A DNA stretch of 64,000 nt from Dermacentor variabilis (Eukaryota; Arthropoda; Arachnida; Ixodida; Ixodidae): NCBI RefSeq assembly GCF_050947875.1, contig NC_134577.1, positions 68,297,139 through 68,361,138 of the forward strand, read 5' to 3'. Both the position numbers and the translations under genes were made by a program. Positions 10,459-21,500 of this stretch are shown here, piece after piece (position 1 is the first letter of the stretch; every line of letters starts with the position of its first letter). The notes below the pieces were generated by a model. That model ran no database searches. It saw only the letters and a program-made list of their open reading frames with translations, and was not told where the DNA came from.

Positions 10459-11431
10459 GCAACATGCCGTGCCTTCTGAGCTTACAAGATATTGGAGAGG
10501 GTTCAAAGGCCGAGTTGGCGCCATTGCTAAGGGTGACGAATTGTTTCTATGAAAAACACAGCAATATACAAAAAGAAGCTTGGTAGCGAACATCGGAGTA
10601 GCTAGGCCTAGTGTTGCTGAGGTGGTGACTGCGGCTGCCAGCGGATCTTGCATGCGAGAGCACCGGTTCGAGGAATCGAGATAATCAAAATGGCGGCAGT
10701 GGTGGCTACAATTAATGCTGTTTCCGACCTTCGGTCGTGGCAAAAAGTCCGGAAAGTCGGACATTGAAGGTTTTTGCGTCTGAAATTTCAGAAGTTTTTA
10801 CATCGACTCTATGGGGCACATGGCAGCATCGCCAAGTTGTCCGAAGTATAGAGCATGTCCGAAAAATCGGGCGTCCAGAAAATGTGTCGTTGACTGTAGA
10901 ATTGAGCAAAAAGATCCCTTACGTTATTCCGGCTATGGTCTCATGTGTTGAGCTGGCGATGACAGTAGATAACAAATGAATAGAATTCAGCTAAATAAAT
11001 CCTTATGTTAGACTGGCCGTGGTTTCATGTGTGTCTCCTCACCAACTATTATTGGGAAGGGCAGGCAGACTCCTACATAATAGCCACTGCGAAATGCTGA
11101 TGTTCTTTTGTATTAGTGAAATGTTGCTAGAAAAATACAGTGAGGTCTCTTGATAAATACAGATGGAGATATGGTGACCAGGAGAATTAAGGAAAATACT
11201 TAACCTTGAATGTGCAGTCGGATTAAATATGAGCTACAGCACATTGCACATGGTTAAAGGGCCTACAGGACTCTTCAGCAGCGATGACTATAAGTAAAAA
11301 AAAAAAAAAGAGATGGAGAACTAAACACCGTTCCAATTACTGGTATTTATTAAAACAATTTCTCGTATGTCGGCACTGTGTTGCGGCTCATTTTGAATGC
11401 AGCTGTTTGTGAGCACCATAATCTGTGAGCA
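10459..11431. other. No gene seen
   Basis: No domain or splice-bounded exon was recognised. The small open frames here show no recognisable features. Confidence 0.4.
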
Positions 11432-11595
11432 TTAACCCTTTGAGGGTCGAATTATTTTTAAAAAAACTTTCCCAGGTGGTCAAATTACGTTATTGCGGAT
11501 CTTGAATGTACAAAATGTATAAAGTCGGGAATAAATACTAAAAAATAATTAGGAACAGTATTTTGGTGTCGGAATCACTCAGAACTGCAAAATGG

Positions 11596-11730
11596 TCAAT
11601 AGTACTTCCGAGCGTGGTACTCCTTGAAACACGGGTCTACGCACAGCGCCTTATCGCAGTCTGCACACCTAAAATGCGTGTATGTTCTCTTGGAGCGAGG
11701 AGTTGTGTTGGCGCACACATGACATCTCTG
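11596..11730 (-). pseudogene. piggyBac transposase C-terminal cysteine-rich domain
   Basis: The minus-strand frame ending at 11596 finishes with RCHVCANTT, then FRCADCDKALCVDPCF and KEYH. The Cys/His spacing (C-x2-C, C-x2-C-x4-C-x3-CF, YH) is that of the cross-braced zinc domain at the C terminus of piggyBac transposases, which binds the element's own end. The open frame continues upstream into duplicated, non-homologous sequence, so only this domain is retained. Confidence 0.75.
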
Positions 11731-11819
11731 CGTGCGGCTGCCTTGGGCAGAGGTCTGATGCACCCTCTCGCGTAAGCGCGTTGCCGCGGAGAGCGAGAAT
11801 ACTTTGTGAGCGGTGGTGA

Positions 11820-12170
11820 TAAACAAGCTAAGAGCAGTGCCAATCAAGATAGAAATCAACTTCTGCCGCCTCTGCGATAGCGTGCCAACAAAGAGAAAAA
11901 CCACGTTTCGCGCACCTCCGTTGCGATCACGCGGCGGAACCGAAACTGCGAAAGCGCGTTGCCACTGAGAGCGAGAATACCTCGCGATCGCGGACGTCGC
12001 TGATAAACAAGCTAAGAGCAGCGCCAATCAAGATAGAAATCAACTTCCACCGCCCTGCAAGAGAGTGCCGACAAAGAAAATGGCGTTTCGCGCGCTCCGT
12101 TGCGATCATGCGGTGAAACGGAAACCGCCAAAGGAGCGTTGCCGCAGTCTGAGCGACGCGCTGAAGCTAG
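11820..12170 (+). repeat. Internal ~184-bp tandem duplication inside piggyBac copy 1
   Basis: The segment from ATAAACAAGCTAAGAGCAG through GTTGCGATCA and the following GAAAC.GCGAAAG.G.GTTGCCGC recurs 184 bases later (GCTAAGAGCAG at 11827 and 12011). The same duplication exists in copy 2 at 17461 and 17638, so it predates the spread of this subfamily. Confidence 0.75.
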
Positions 12171-12516
12171 CAATCAGTTCTGTTTATCTCCCCAAGAAGG
12201 TAGAGCAAATTTCAAACGCTTCTTGTAGGTGCTAAGAGGTGGCAGCACCTGTCGGTGAGCCCACATCGTCATTATGGCGCGAAATTTCAAACGGAGGGTC
12301 GGAACCGTACCCGTACGGCAAAGACCTTGCGGGACAGAAAACCGCTGCCGTACATGTACGGCGAAAACCTTCAAAGGGTTAATGCTTCAAAACGTGTTCT
12401 ATTGTTTCCAATCATTAATGGTTAGTGATTGATTCTGCTTGGCTGTGACTGTGCATGTGTCATTCATAGCATTTTGGCTTGCCTCAATTCCTGTTCTTTC
12501 TTTTTCTGTTTTTCAG

Positions 12517-12581
12517 GTAGTCTCAACTGTGCCTCATTTGTTGCTGGCATCATCGAAGCCATCCTCATCGGCTGCAACTTT
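12517..12581 (+). CDS. TRAPPC5: TRAPPC5 internal exon (penultimate)
   Basis: Preceded by a strong pyrimidine tract and CAG acceptor (TTTTTCTGTTTTTCAG ending at 12516) and followed by donor GTGAGC at 12582. It starts with GT completing a split Gly codon, then AGT CTC AAC TGT GCC. The peptide is SLNCASFVAGIIEAIL, ending IGCNF. Reading through the donor gives a sequence unlike the family, which supports splicing here. Confidence 0.85.
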
Positions 12582-15500
12582 GTGAGCAACTTCTCTTCTC
12601 AATTGCTTCTTCTTGGCGCTTGCATCTTTCTATATCCAAGTGGCTATGGCTGCGCCTGTATGCTTTGCACGGAAGCAAAAGCACGCTGCACTTGTAGATA
12701 TCTTCGGTTGGATGTTCTCATTTGTAAAGTTCAGATGCTGTGTTTAAAAGCCTACTCCAATGGAATTGTGGACCACGTAAAAAGCAGTTTCAGATAATTT
12801 AGACGTACATCTGCTTTCCTTGCTTATATGCTGTTCCCGGGTATCAGCAAACAGCTGCTGCACGTCTGCTAGCCACAGAGTTAGTATACCTTGCTAGCTG
12901 CTTCGTGCGCTGTGCCAGCGCTGTTCCATGCCCACAGTGTTCTTCTAATGCGAAGTATTATATGAGTCAAGCCAGTTTTCTCTATCTGGTTGTCTCCGTT
13001 CAACAAGCAGAGCCTTGATGCATTCCACCTCCGCTCGTAGACAAGAACATTGGGGTGACAAAGCTTAAGGCGCAGATATAGTCCGGCTTAATGGAAACGC
13101 GATCCACGTGGGGCGAAGCTTTACGCTATGCCGGTGAAAATTGGACGCTCTACAGTCTAGTGCTGCTGGCACAGGAATAGAACGTGTCCTATCGCACACC
13201 AGAGCTGCTGGGACCGGTTACATTGCACGCTACCTGACTGAACAGCAGCATGCTGACCTATATGCAGTTCGGGTTCGCTGATGCGTGCATATAAGCTCCT
13301 CTTATGCGAGCATCTTGAACTTGCCCCTTCGACAAACAACAAAGCTCTGGCTCGCTTCCGCACTTGTGCTGCGGGGCATATTTAAAGTGGAAGGTAAAAT
13401 TTTTGCTCTTTTTACGTCTTTGGCATGACATATCCGACTTCACCGGCCACTGCTTGGCACACTGTAAATGCCTGAGTCGTTAACCGATCAGAACAACTAC
13501 CGCCATCTGTAGTAAAGGATGATAAGTAGCTGAAGCTCGGCCTGGCAAAGGGGTCTACCTTCTAGCGGTTGCCCCCCCCCCCCCCAAAATCCTATGTACG
13601 TGCCTGATATATGTGTGCAGTCAAACCCGGCTATATCGAACTCGCAAAAAGACGCCATCAGTTCGATATAGAGCATAATTCGATATAAGCCTGCTAAATA
13701 GTTGGATGTCATAAAAGCACATACCATTTATAAGATCATTTTATTGTTGAAACTAGCTTAGTTTCGCACGACGTAGTCCTGCATTTTCTTCTGCTTGGGC
13801 AATTTCACTGCCTGCGACGCACGCACTTTTCCACATGGTCAGCGTCGGAGCAGCTGAGGCCGCAACCTTCCGCATTCGCGCAGAAGCATCGACTAGCGCG
13901 AGCGCACCAATCACTTCGGAGGATGTGGGCCAAGGACAGGCGTTGCTTTCCTCATTGTGCCCACTTTCACTTGCACTCGGTACGATGTCGGCAATGTAGT
14001 CTTCGTTTTCGGGCTCTCCTGTGGTCATGACACCATCATTTGCGCTCACAAACTCGTCCACTGTTGATTCGTCAACAGCTTCCGGAAATTCTGACAGCTC
14101 GCTCCAAACTTCGGAAACATCGGCAACGGCTTCTTCGCATTCATCAGGATTTAGTCATCACCGAGCACGCGAAAGTCGGCACGGCTGAAGCAATTTCGGA
14201 TGAACCACTCGCACACGGCCCTGCGTACACGTCGGGCGCCACGGGCACCGGATCGCGAGTTTGGCCGCTTTAGCCGTAATCTCCCCCTTCAAGATCGTGC
14301 TGAGTGCTCCTCGGAATCTTGTACGCTGTGGGGACATCTGACTTCTCATCGCGTTCAATCCTATTTATGATTTCGAGATTCACGACAAACGGCGAATTTT
14401 GCCGCTTCATCACGGCAACACTGCGGGAGACGGCCTACAAGGCTCACACACAATGAACCAGAAAAGCAGCGAGACAACTCGCACTTCCGCCATCCTGCAC
14501 GACGAGGGCACAAGAGCCTCTGATAGGCTGTCTGAGGAAACGCTGCGGGCGGGCCAGGATCATTTTTTTGCAGGGGGGTGTCGACGTCTCGTCCGAGGCA
14601 GGGCGGTCACGGTAGGGAGAGCGGTTGGATGGAGCCGCGCCGCCGGGTTTTCCCGCCACCGGGAGAAAAAACCAACTTCCGGGAGCACTTTCTGCTGCTT
14701 GACGTTCGATATATCGGGAGTCGCTGCTTTTTTTGTTCGATGTAAGCGTAATTTTTGCTATATATACTCATTGTAACTATACCGTGTCCAGAAATTGTTC
14801 GATATATAGAATAATTCGATGTAAACGGGTTCGATATAGTCGGGTTCGACTGTATATGTATGTATTAAAAGAGAGAGAGAGGCCACACTTTGTTGTTCTT
14901 TCTTTTTCGCAAGCTATTTCTTTGCCATTATCAACACCATTACCCAATCGTTGTTAAACACCATGTAAACAACCATAAGTTTAACTAGCAGAGAGGGAAT
15001 TCATATGCTTGCACCAGTCAGTCATTACTGCTCACTTTCCTCCTACTATTGTGTGATCAGGTGTGCCCATCGGTCCACACAGGGGCGTCTGTGTCAGCAG
15101 GCATTTGGTGCGTTGCGACACCACGTACCCAAGCACACGAGGGTTGGACCCTTCCGCGTTTAACCATGTGTGGCTTAGCCGAGTCTGGAGAAAAGGGGAT
15201 TTTGGGGGGTTTAGCGGATGCTTAGTGTCAGGACTTTAAGGACCCTCGGCAGAGGCAACACACCCCATCAGTCTCGGCTTCACATAGACAGCACCCCCGG
15301 AATGACCCACCCAGGAGAAGTCGGTAGTTGCCTTTTCCTGTGTCTCTCTCTCTCCCTCCAACCTTCGTGTTTCTCTCACTTTCCATCTTTCCTGTCTTCT
15401 CCTGGCTTCCCTTTACTTCCAGTTTTTCCAGGCAGCAAGGGTTAACCTTGTGTGAGTAGCCAACCTAGGACAAACGAATGTCATATTCGTTTATAGTGCT

Positions 15501-18500
15501 AATGTACAGCTGGCGTTCGCAGGCCCTGTTTCACAGGTCCTGCAGTGTCCCCTTGTAGGGCTTGACGGTGGGTGCCTGGCGTTACTGCCAGAAATTACTA
15601 TCTTATGGCTGCTCCCTTCCCTTTGCTACCTGGTCGCTCCCTGATGAGGGGGTGCAGTGATGTCTTTGAGTTTTTTGGCAGTCAAAAAGAAACTTTCCCT
15701 CATTTCCATGTAATTCACTCTGAACAACCAGACAAACCCGTGCAAACAATCTCACCGTTCCTCGTTTCTAAGTCTTTCACCCAAGTTTTCGGTACAGGTT
15801 ATAAAGCAACCAGGATGGCAAGCGGTGATCTCCTCTTGGAGCTCCGCAACCAGAAACAGTATGAAAAGCTACCTAATCTAGTATCATTTGGGGACTCTCA
15901 AGTTACAGTAACCCCACACCGTACTATGAATACCACCTGTGGCGTAGTCTCAGATGATGATCTCTTGCAGCTGACTGAAGCTGAACTCCTGGAGGGCTTT
16001 GGTGAACAGAACATCATCAGCATTAAACGAATTAAGATTAGGCATGACAATAAGGAAATCGAGACCAAACCCCTTATACTTACTTTCAGCACAAGTGTTC
16101 TGCCCGAGTTCATCGAGGCCAGGTATATCAAGCTTCGTGTTCGGCCATACGTTCCAGATCCCCTGCGATCTTTCAAATGCCAGCGTTTCGGTCACAGTTC
16201 ACAGAGCTGCCGAGGCCGCCAAACCTGTTCGAAATGCAGTGCTCATGAGCACACCTCTGAATCTTGTGAAAACTCCCTCCACTGTGTAAACTGTGATGGG
16301 GAGCACGCTGCATACTCGCGGTTGTGCCCATCCTAGAAAAAGGAAAAGGAAATTTCTACAATTAAAGTAAAAGAAAACATAAATTTCAAGGAGGCATGCA
16401 GACGGGTATCCTTCCTGTCAAAGAACACCTTTGCCGATGTGAGACGTCGGGGCAGCGACACAACGGCTTCCGGCGGCTGTCCGACTCACACGCAGTGAAT
16501 TGGACAGCCGACTCATTGCGTGCGAGTCAGCTGTCCCCCCCCCCCCCCCCTCCCCCCGTTGCAGCTCGCGCTGCACCGCCACCCCAACAGAAGGGGCCTT
16601 CAACCTCCAGGCCGGTGGCCTCAAAGGTCTCGCCTCCCGAGACGAGGCCTTCAGGTCAAACCCAGCGCTCGCAAGAGCGCATGTCCAGCACCTCACAAGA
16701 AGCAGTGGACACAACAAACAGCCAGATGGTGCCACCAGCGCCTAAGGAGCGGCGAGCCTCTCTCAACCGCGCTGAAAAAGACAACTCACGTCACGGTGCC
16801 TGGAAAGGGCCCATGAGCTTACCTCTGTCTCTCAAAACACACAGCACGATACACATTTATCATCATGAAGACACAAGAGACACATATGAAACCCGCACGC
16901 ACAAACATTCTTCATCAGTACATGACCTATCGTAAAGACCACAACGAGGTGAACGCCTCGTCTCGCACTGTAGCAATAGTTTTTGACAAGTCAGTAGCTT
17001 GTCGTCATGTCACCCTTCAGATGCCCCTTGAGGCAGTGTCAGTTCAGGCAATTCTTTTTAACCCTTTGAGGGTCGAATTATTTTGAAAAAAACTTTCCCA
17101 GGTGCTCAAATTACTTCATTGCGGATCTTGAATGTACAAGATGTATAAAGTCAGGAATAAATAGTAAAAAAAAAAAATTAGGAAGAGTATTTTGGTGTCG
17201 GCATCACTCAGAACTGCAAAATGATCAATAGTATTTCAGTGTGGTACTTCTTGAAACACGGGTCTCCGCACAGCGCCTTATCACAGTCTGCACACCTAAA
17301 ATGCATGTATGTTCTTCTCTTGGAGCGACGAGTTGTGTTGGCGCACACATGACATCTCTGCGTACGTGCAGCTGCCTTGGGCAGAGGTCTGAGGCACTCT
17401 CTCGCGTAAGCGCATTGCCGCAGAGAGCGAGAATACCTCATGAGCGGCGGTGATAAACAAGCTAAGAGCAGCGCCAATGAAGATAGAAATCAACTTCTGC
17501 CGCCCCTGCGATAGCATGATGACAAAGAGAAAATCACGTTTCGCGTGGCTCCGTTGCGATCATGCGGAGGAACTGAAACCGCGAAAGTGTGTTGCCGCTG
17601 AGAGCGAGAATACCTCGCGAGCGGTGGTTATAAACAAGCTAAGAGCAGCGCCAATCAAGATAGAAATCAACTTCCACCGCCTCTGCAAGAGAGTGCTGAC
17701 AAAAAGAAAAATGAAGTTTCGCACGCCTCCGTTGCGACCACGCGGCGAAACCTAAACCGCAAAAGGGGTGCTGCCGCAGTCTGCACGGTGCGCTGAAGCT
17801 AGAAGTCAGTTCCGTTTATCTCCCCCAAGAAGGTAGCACACATTTCAAGCACTTCTTATAAGTTCTAAGAGGTGGCAGCACCTCCCAGTGAGCACGCATC
17901 GTCATTATGGCGGGAAATTTCAAACGGAGGGTCAAAACCGTACCCGTACGGCAAAGACCTTGCGGGACAGAAAACCGCCGCCGTACATGTACGGCAAAAA
18001 CCTTCAAAGAGTTAATAAATTAATCACTGTATATTGCATATACATACCCCCAAATTATCATCTCCGAGAAAGCGATTCTTGTAACCTAATTGATCATCTC
18101 CCGGATCATTTTAAGGAATCCACTTATCATGACATCTTATAAGATTTTTAGTATAGATGAAGCAGTAGCATATTTTACTTGTTTTCTACTCGATGCAGCT
18201 GAAAAGTTCATTCTACAAATGCAAGGTCTCTCATATAATATAAAAGACGGGTCCCCTGGTGGAATGAGCAGTGCAGACTGGTGCGAAGAAAACGAAACTA
18301 AGTGTGGTGTTTGCTGCGTCGCTCCCCGACTGCAGAAAATCTCATGGAATTTAAAGTCGTAAAATCACAGGGAAGGCGCACGCAGAGACAGGCAAGGATG
18401 GCTTGCTGGGAGAGGTTTCTCTCTGGCATCACATCCTACACGCAAGAGTACGGTATGGACTACGAAAGCCAAAGGGGCAGCAAATCCACCCATGCATGCG

Positions 18501-21500
18501 TGTCCTATGCAGCCATGCATGTCCTATGCAGCAATCGTTCATCCTTCTCGGAATCCGATGTACTGCATCCGGAAACAAGTATCTCTATGGCTGAGGCCTA
18601 CGTACTATTGTCGGCTGTGAAGCCTATAAGGAAATCAAAACTCCAAAAAGCAGTTATATATACAGACTCCCTAAGTGTTGTGAAGGCCTTGATGTCATTC
18701 TGTAAGCACTAAAATCCAGTAATTCATGAACTCTATTCCGTCCTGTGTAAAGCGTATATATCTAATCAGCATGTCATTATATGCTGGGTGCCTGGCCATA
18801 GGGGCATCGAGGGTAACGTTCTGGCGGACCAGGTGGCCATGTCAATTGCATCGCATTCTGTTAATCCTACCGCTGCAGTCCCTGTCACAGACCTGAGGCC
18901 CTTCTTATGAAGGAAACTGCGAAACTGCTGGCAACGCTTGTGGGACGTGGAAACAAATAATAAGCTGCACGTAATAAAGCCACAATTAGGTTTCTGGCCT
19001 TCTGCAACAAAATCACGCTGAACAGATGTCCTATTCTGTCGCCTCAGAATAGGACACACATTTGGCACCCATAACTTTTTACTCACTGGAAATGTATCTC
19101 CAACCTGTGGTAGATGCGGGGAGAAGCTGACCGACCTCCACGTCCTCCTGGAGTGTCAGGAAGCCGAATCTGAGAGAACAAAACCTTTTCCCCTAGCATA
19201 CCGGCAGCACATCCCCCTTCATCCTGTAGTGTTCCTTGGCCCAGAACCACTCTTGGACACCACAGTCCTAGGTTTCCTGAAAGATGTTGTGTTACATGTT
19301 ATTAGCCTCATACCTTCGTAGCGCTTCCTCTCTTCAGAGGATGCTGCTGTGATAGTTGTTTTGTATAGCACATACCTCTAGGCCCTTGTGTTTCAAGGGC
19401 CCTGGCAAGGCAGTAGTGCTCTAGCCAATTTTAGCATCTCGCATATTTTGTATATAGTATCATTCTTTCACAATGCATTTTAGTGTTCATAGTAAACGTC
19501 ATTGCCATAATATTATTACACGTAGATTTTATGCAATTTACATAACTCTTTTATGCCCCTTTACAGCCACGTCACATTAACTTCACAGAACTCATCAGTG
19601 CACTGCGAACCCATTAACACTAGCATGGCACTCTTTGGCCATACCTTGCCCTTGCGCCACTAAACATCAAACATTCGTCCATGTGCTCATCTCTACACTG
19701 GCTCATCGTCTTTGCCTTTCTCTGTCTGTTTTGCATTTGTGGTTAGCCGCTGCCACATACAGCTAAAAACAATGTTTATTAATTACTGAATCAGTTAGTT
19801 AAAGGAACAGAATAGAGCAAAACTTAATGAGGAGTTTTTTCAAAGTGAGCCAAGTCCGAAAGCCTAAACTAAGCCAGAATTGCTTCTATTTGAAAGTGCA
19901 CCTTCATACACTCAGGCCTATCAAAATGTAGCAATTTAGGCCACTAAGACGTGTTACAAAAGTGTGCTTTCATTCTAAAATGAGCCAGGTCCTTCTTATG
20001 TGCCAATCAACATGAGCCAAATACACTTACCCAATTGCAGCACTCCAACAACACTATGTGACTGAACCGATGAGGCATCTGCCATGAAAGTTGCCACACC
20101 AGGATATCGTCTAGTTGTGTTTGTGTTCACTGGTGAAAAGTCTTGGGCTGTGGATTATGATAGCTGTGAGCAAGTTCGCGGCAGGTTGGCACGCAGACAG
20201 AGTCCTTCAAAGATGCACTAGCCCAAGAAATATTGTGGCACACAAGAGCACGTGGCTGCAGTATTTGTGGTGTTCCAGAGCAGCCACTGTGGCCACGCAT
20301 CAAAGCAAACCTGCATAGGTAGCTTGAAACAATGGTGTTGGTGACATGTGCTGGGCTCGATGTAGTGAAAATACCGTCTTCTTGCATCCAACGCACAGAT
20401 GCAAGGCTGCTGCAACACAGAAGCTATATGCTACCTAAAGAAATGTGCACTTACCTTTTTGTAATGCGATCTTTGCAGGCTCACGTAATGCAGCAGATGA
20501 GACGATGCCACACGTCTAGTCCTTAGTGCGCTTGCGCAAGTTTGCTTCGATGCACGGCGATGCTAGGGCTTAACGGTGCACAACCACGTACTGGCGCCGC
20601 AGTCTAAAACGGAGCGAAAGTTTAAGCTGCTAGGTGTTGACACGAAAGAGGACGTCAACGACAGTGGAACTGAATTTGCAATCATGGATTTATCAGTGGT
20701 ACAAGACTTTTCTGGACTCATACCATGTCCTGGGTGCGGCGAGAAAACACTGATGCTTTTGAAGGACCCGCCAAGGAGTATGGGCTCCGTGCAAAACTTG
20801 TGCTGGAGTGCTCTGTGGCATGCACAGAGCGATTTTCTTCCCCAAGAGTGGCCGGTGATGCAACAATAACACCATTCGAAGTAAACGTCGAGCTATGAAG
20901 GCCATGCAGAGCATTGGTAAGGGAGCAACAGCCCTCTCCGACTTCTTTGCCGCGTTGAACATTTCTCATCGTGGCTTACACCACAAGACCTACCAGGACC
21001 ATATGAACATGATGGTTCAAGAGTGCCGCAGTGCTGCAACAGATTGTGAGCCTGCAAGTATGGCCCAAATCAAGGAATTTTACAAGGACTTGGGAAACCC
21101 ATTAGGGAACATAGATGTCATTTATGATGAAGCCTGGCTGACACGCGGCCACAGTTCACACGTTGCTCTTGGGTGCATCATTGAGATGCACACCGGGCTC
21201 ATCGTTGACCATGTCGTGCTGTCCAACTTTTGCTTGGGCTGGTCACACGGTCCAAAATCCAAGAGCAAGGGCTTGGCACGCAAAACGTCTTGCAGAGTGC
21301 CAGAAAAACATTGAGTGCAATGCCAGGCAAATGGAGGTGCAAGCTGCACTGCTCATGTTTCAGAGATCCCTTGACACGTACAAGCTGCGTTACACGACAA
21401 GGCTCTCTGATGGGGACAGCAGGACATTCCATGCCTTGACCGAGCAAGCTGTTTAAGGCTTCATCAAGATAGACAAGAAAGACTGCATCAATCTTCGTGC

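Larger units (their letters stand above)
11432..12382 (-). mobile_element. piggyBac-like deletion derivative, copy 1
   Basis: Bounded by TTAA at 11432-11435 and 12379-12382. The inverted tips are TTAACCCTTTGAGGGT and, on the opposite strand, TTAACCCTTTGAAGGT. TTAA targets with CCC-starting inverted repeats are the hallmark of piggyBac. On the minus strand the last ~45 codons (11596-11730) encode a piggyBac-type C-terminal cysteine-rich domain. The catalytic DDD core is gone. A ~184-bp internal tandem duplication lies at 11820-12170. A related second copy occurs at 17058-18015. Confidence 0.85.
13618..14852 (-). mobile_element. pogo/Tigger element with internal deletion
   Basis: The left end is CAGTCAAACCCGGCTATATCG. 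The right end on the opposite strand is CAGTCGAACCCGACTATATCG. Both start CAGTC as in pogo/Tigger elements, and TA follows the right end. Minus-strand remnants of both transposase ends are inside but the DDE core is missing. At ~1.2 kb it is about half the usual length. Confidence 0.7.
16905..19320 (+). pseudogene. LINE ORF2 remnants: endonuclease and RNase H, RT deleted
   Basis: The piece before 17058 encodes YRKDHNEV...TVAIVFDKSVACRHVTLQMP, part of the apurinic-type endonuclease. It resumes after the nested element at 18016 with LITVYCIYIPPNYHLRE. From 18145 the linker ahead of RT appears (DEAVAYFTCFLLDAAEKF, SPTAENLMEFKVVKSQGRRT). At about 18440 it jumps straight to RNase H (GSKSTHACVSYAA, AVIYTDSLSVVKALMSFCKH), so the polymerase is missing. 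A TAA at 18710 replaces a Lys codon; the frame then continues with NPVIHELYSVLC and VPGHRGIEGNVLADQVA. A Cys-rich end (CGRCGEKLT...LHVLLECQE) reaches about 19320. Confidence 0.75.
15060..19680 (+). mobile_element. Jockey-like non-LTR retrotransposon, disrupted
   Basis: The plus-strand order is GC-rich 5' leader (about 15060-15570), ORF1 with zinc knuckles (15572-16935), broken ORF2 with endonuclease pieces (16905-17057 and 18016-18115), a linker, an RNase H domain and a C-terminal Cys/His motif (18145-19320), then a 3' UTR to about 19680. The RT core is deleted. A piggyBac derivative (17058-18015) sits inside the endonuclease. The outer limits are approximate because no clear target duplication was found. 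It lies in the TRAPPC5 intron in the same orientation as the gene. Confidence 0.8.
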
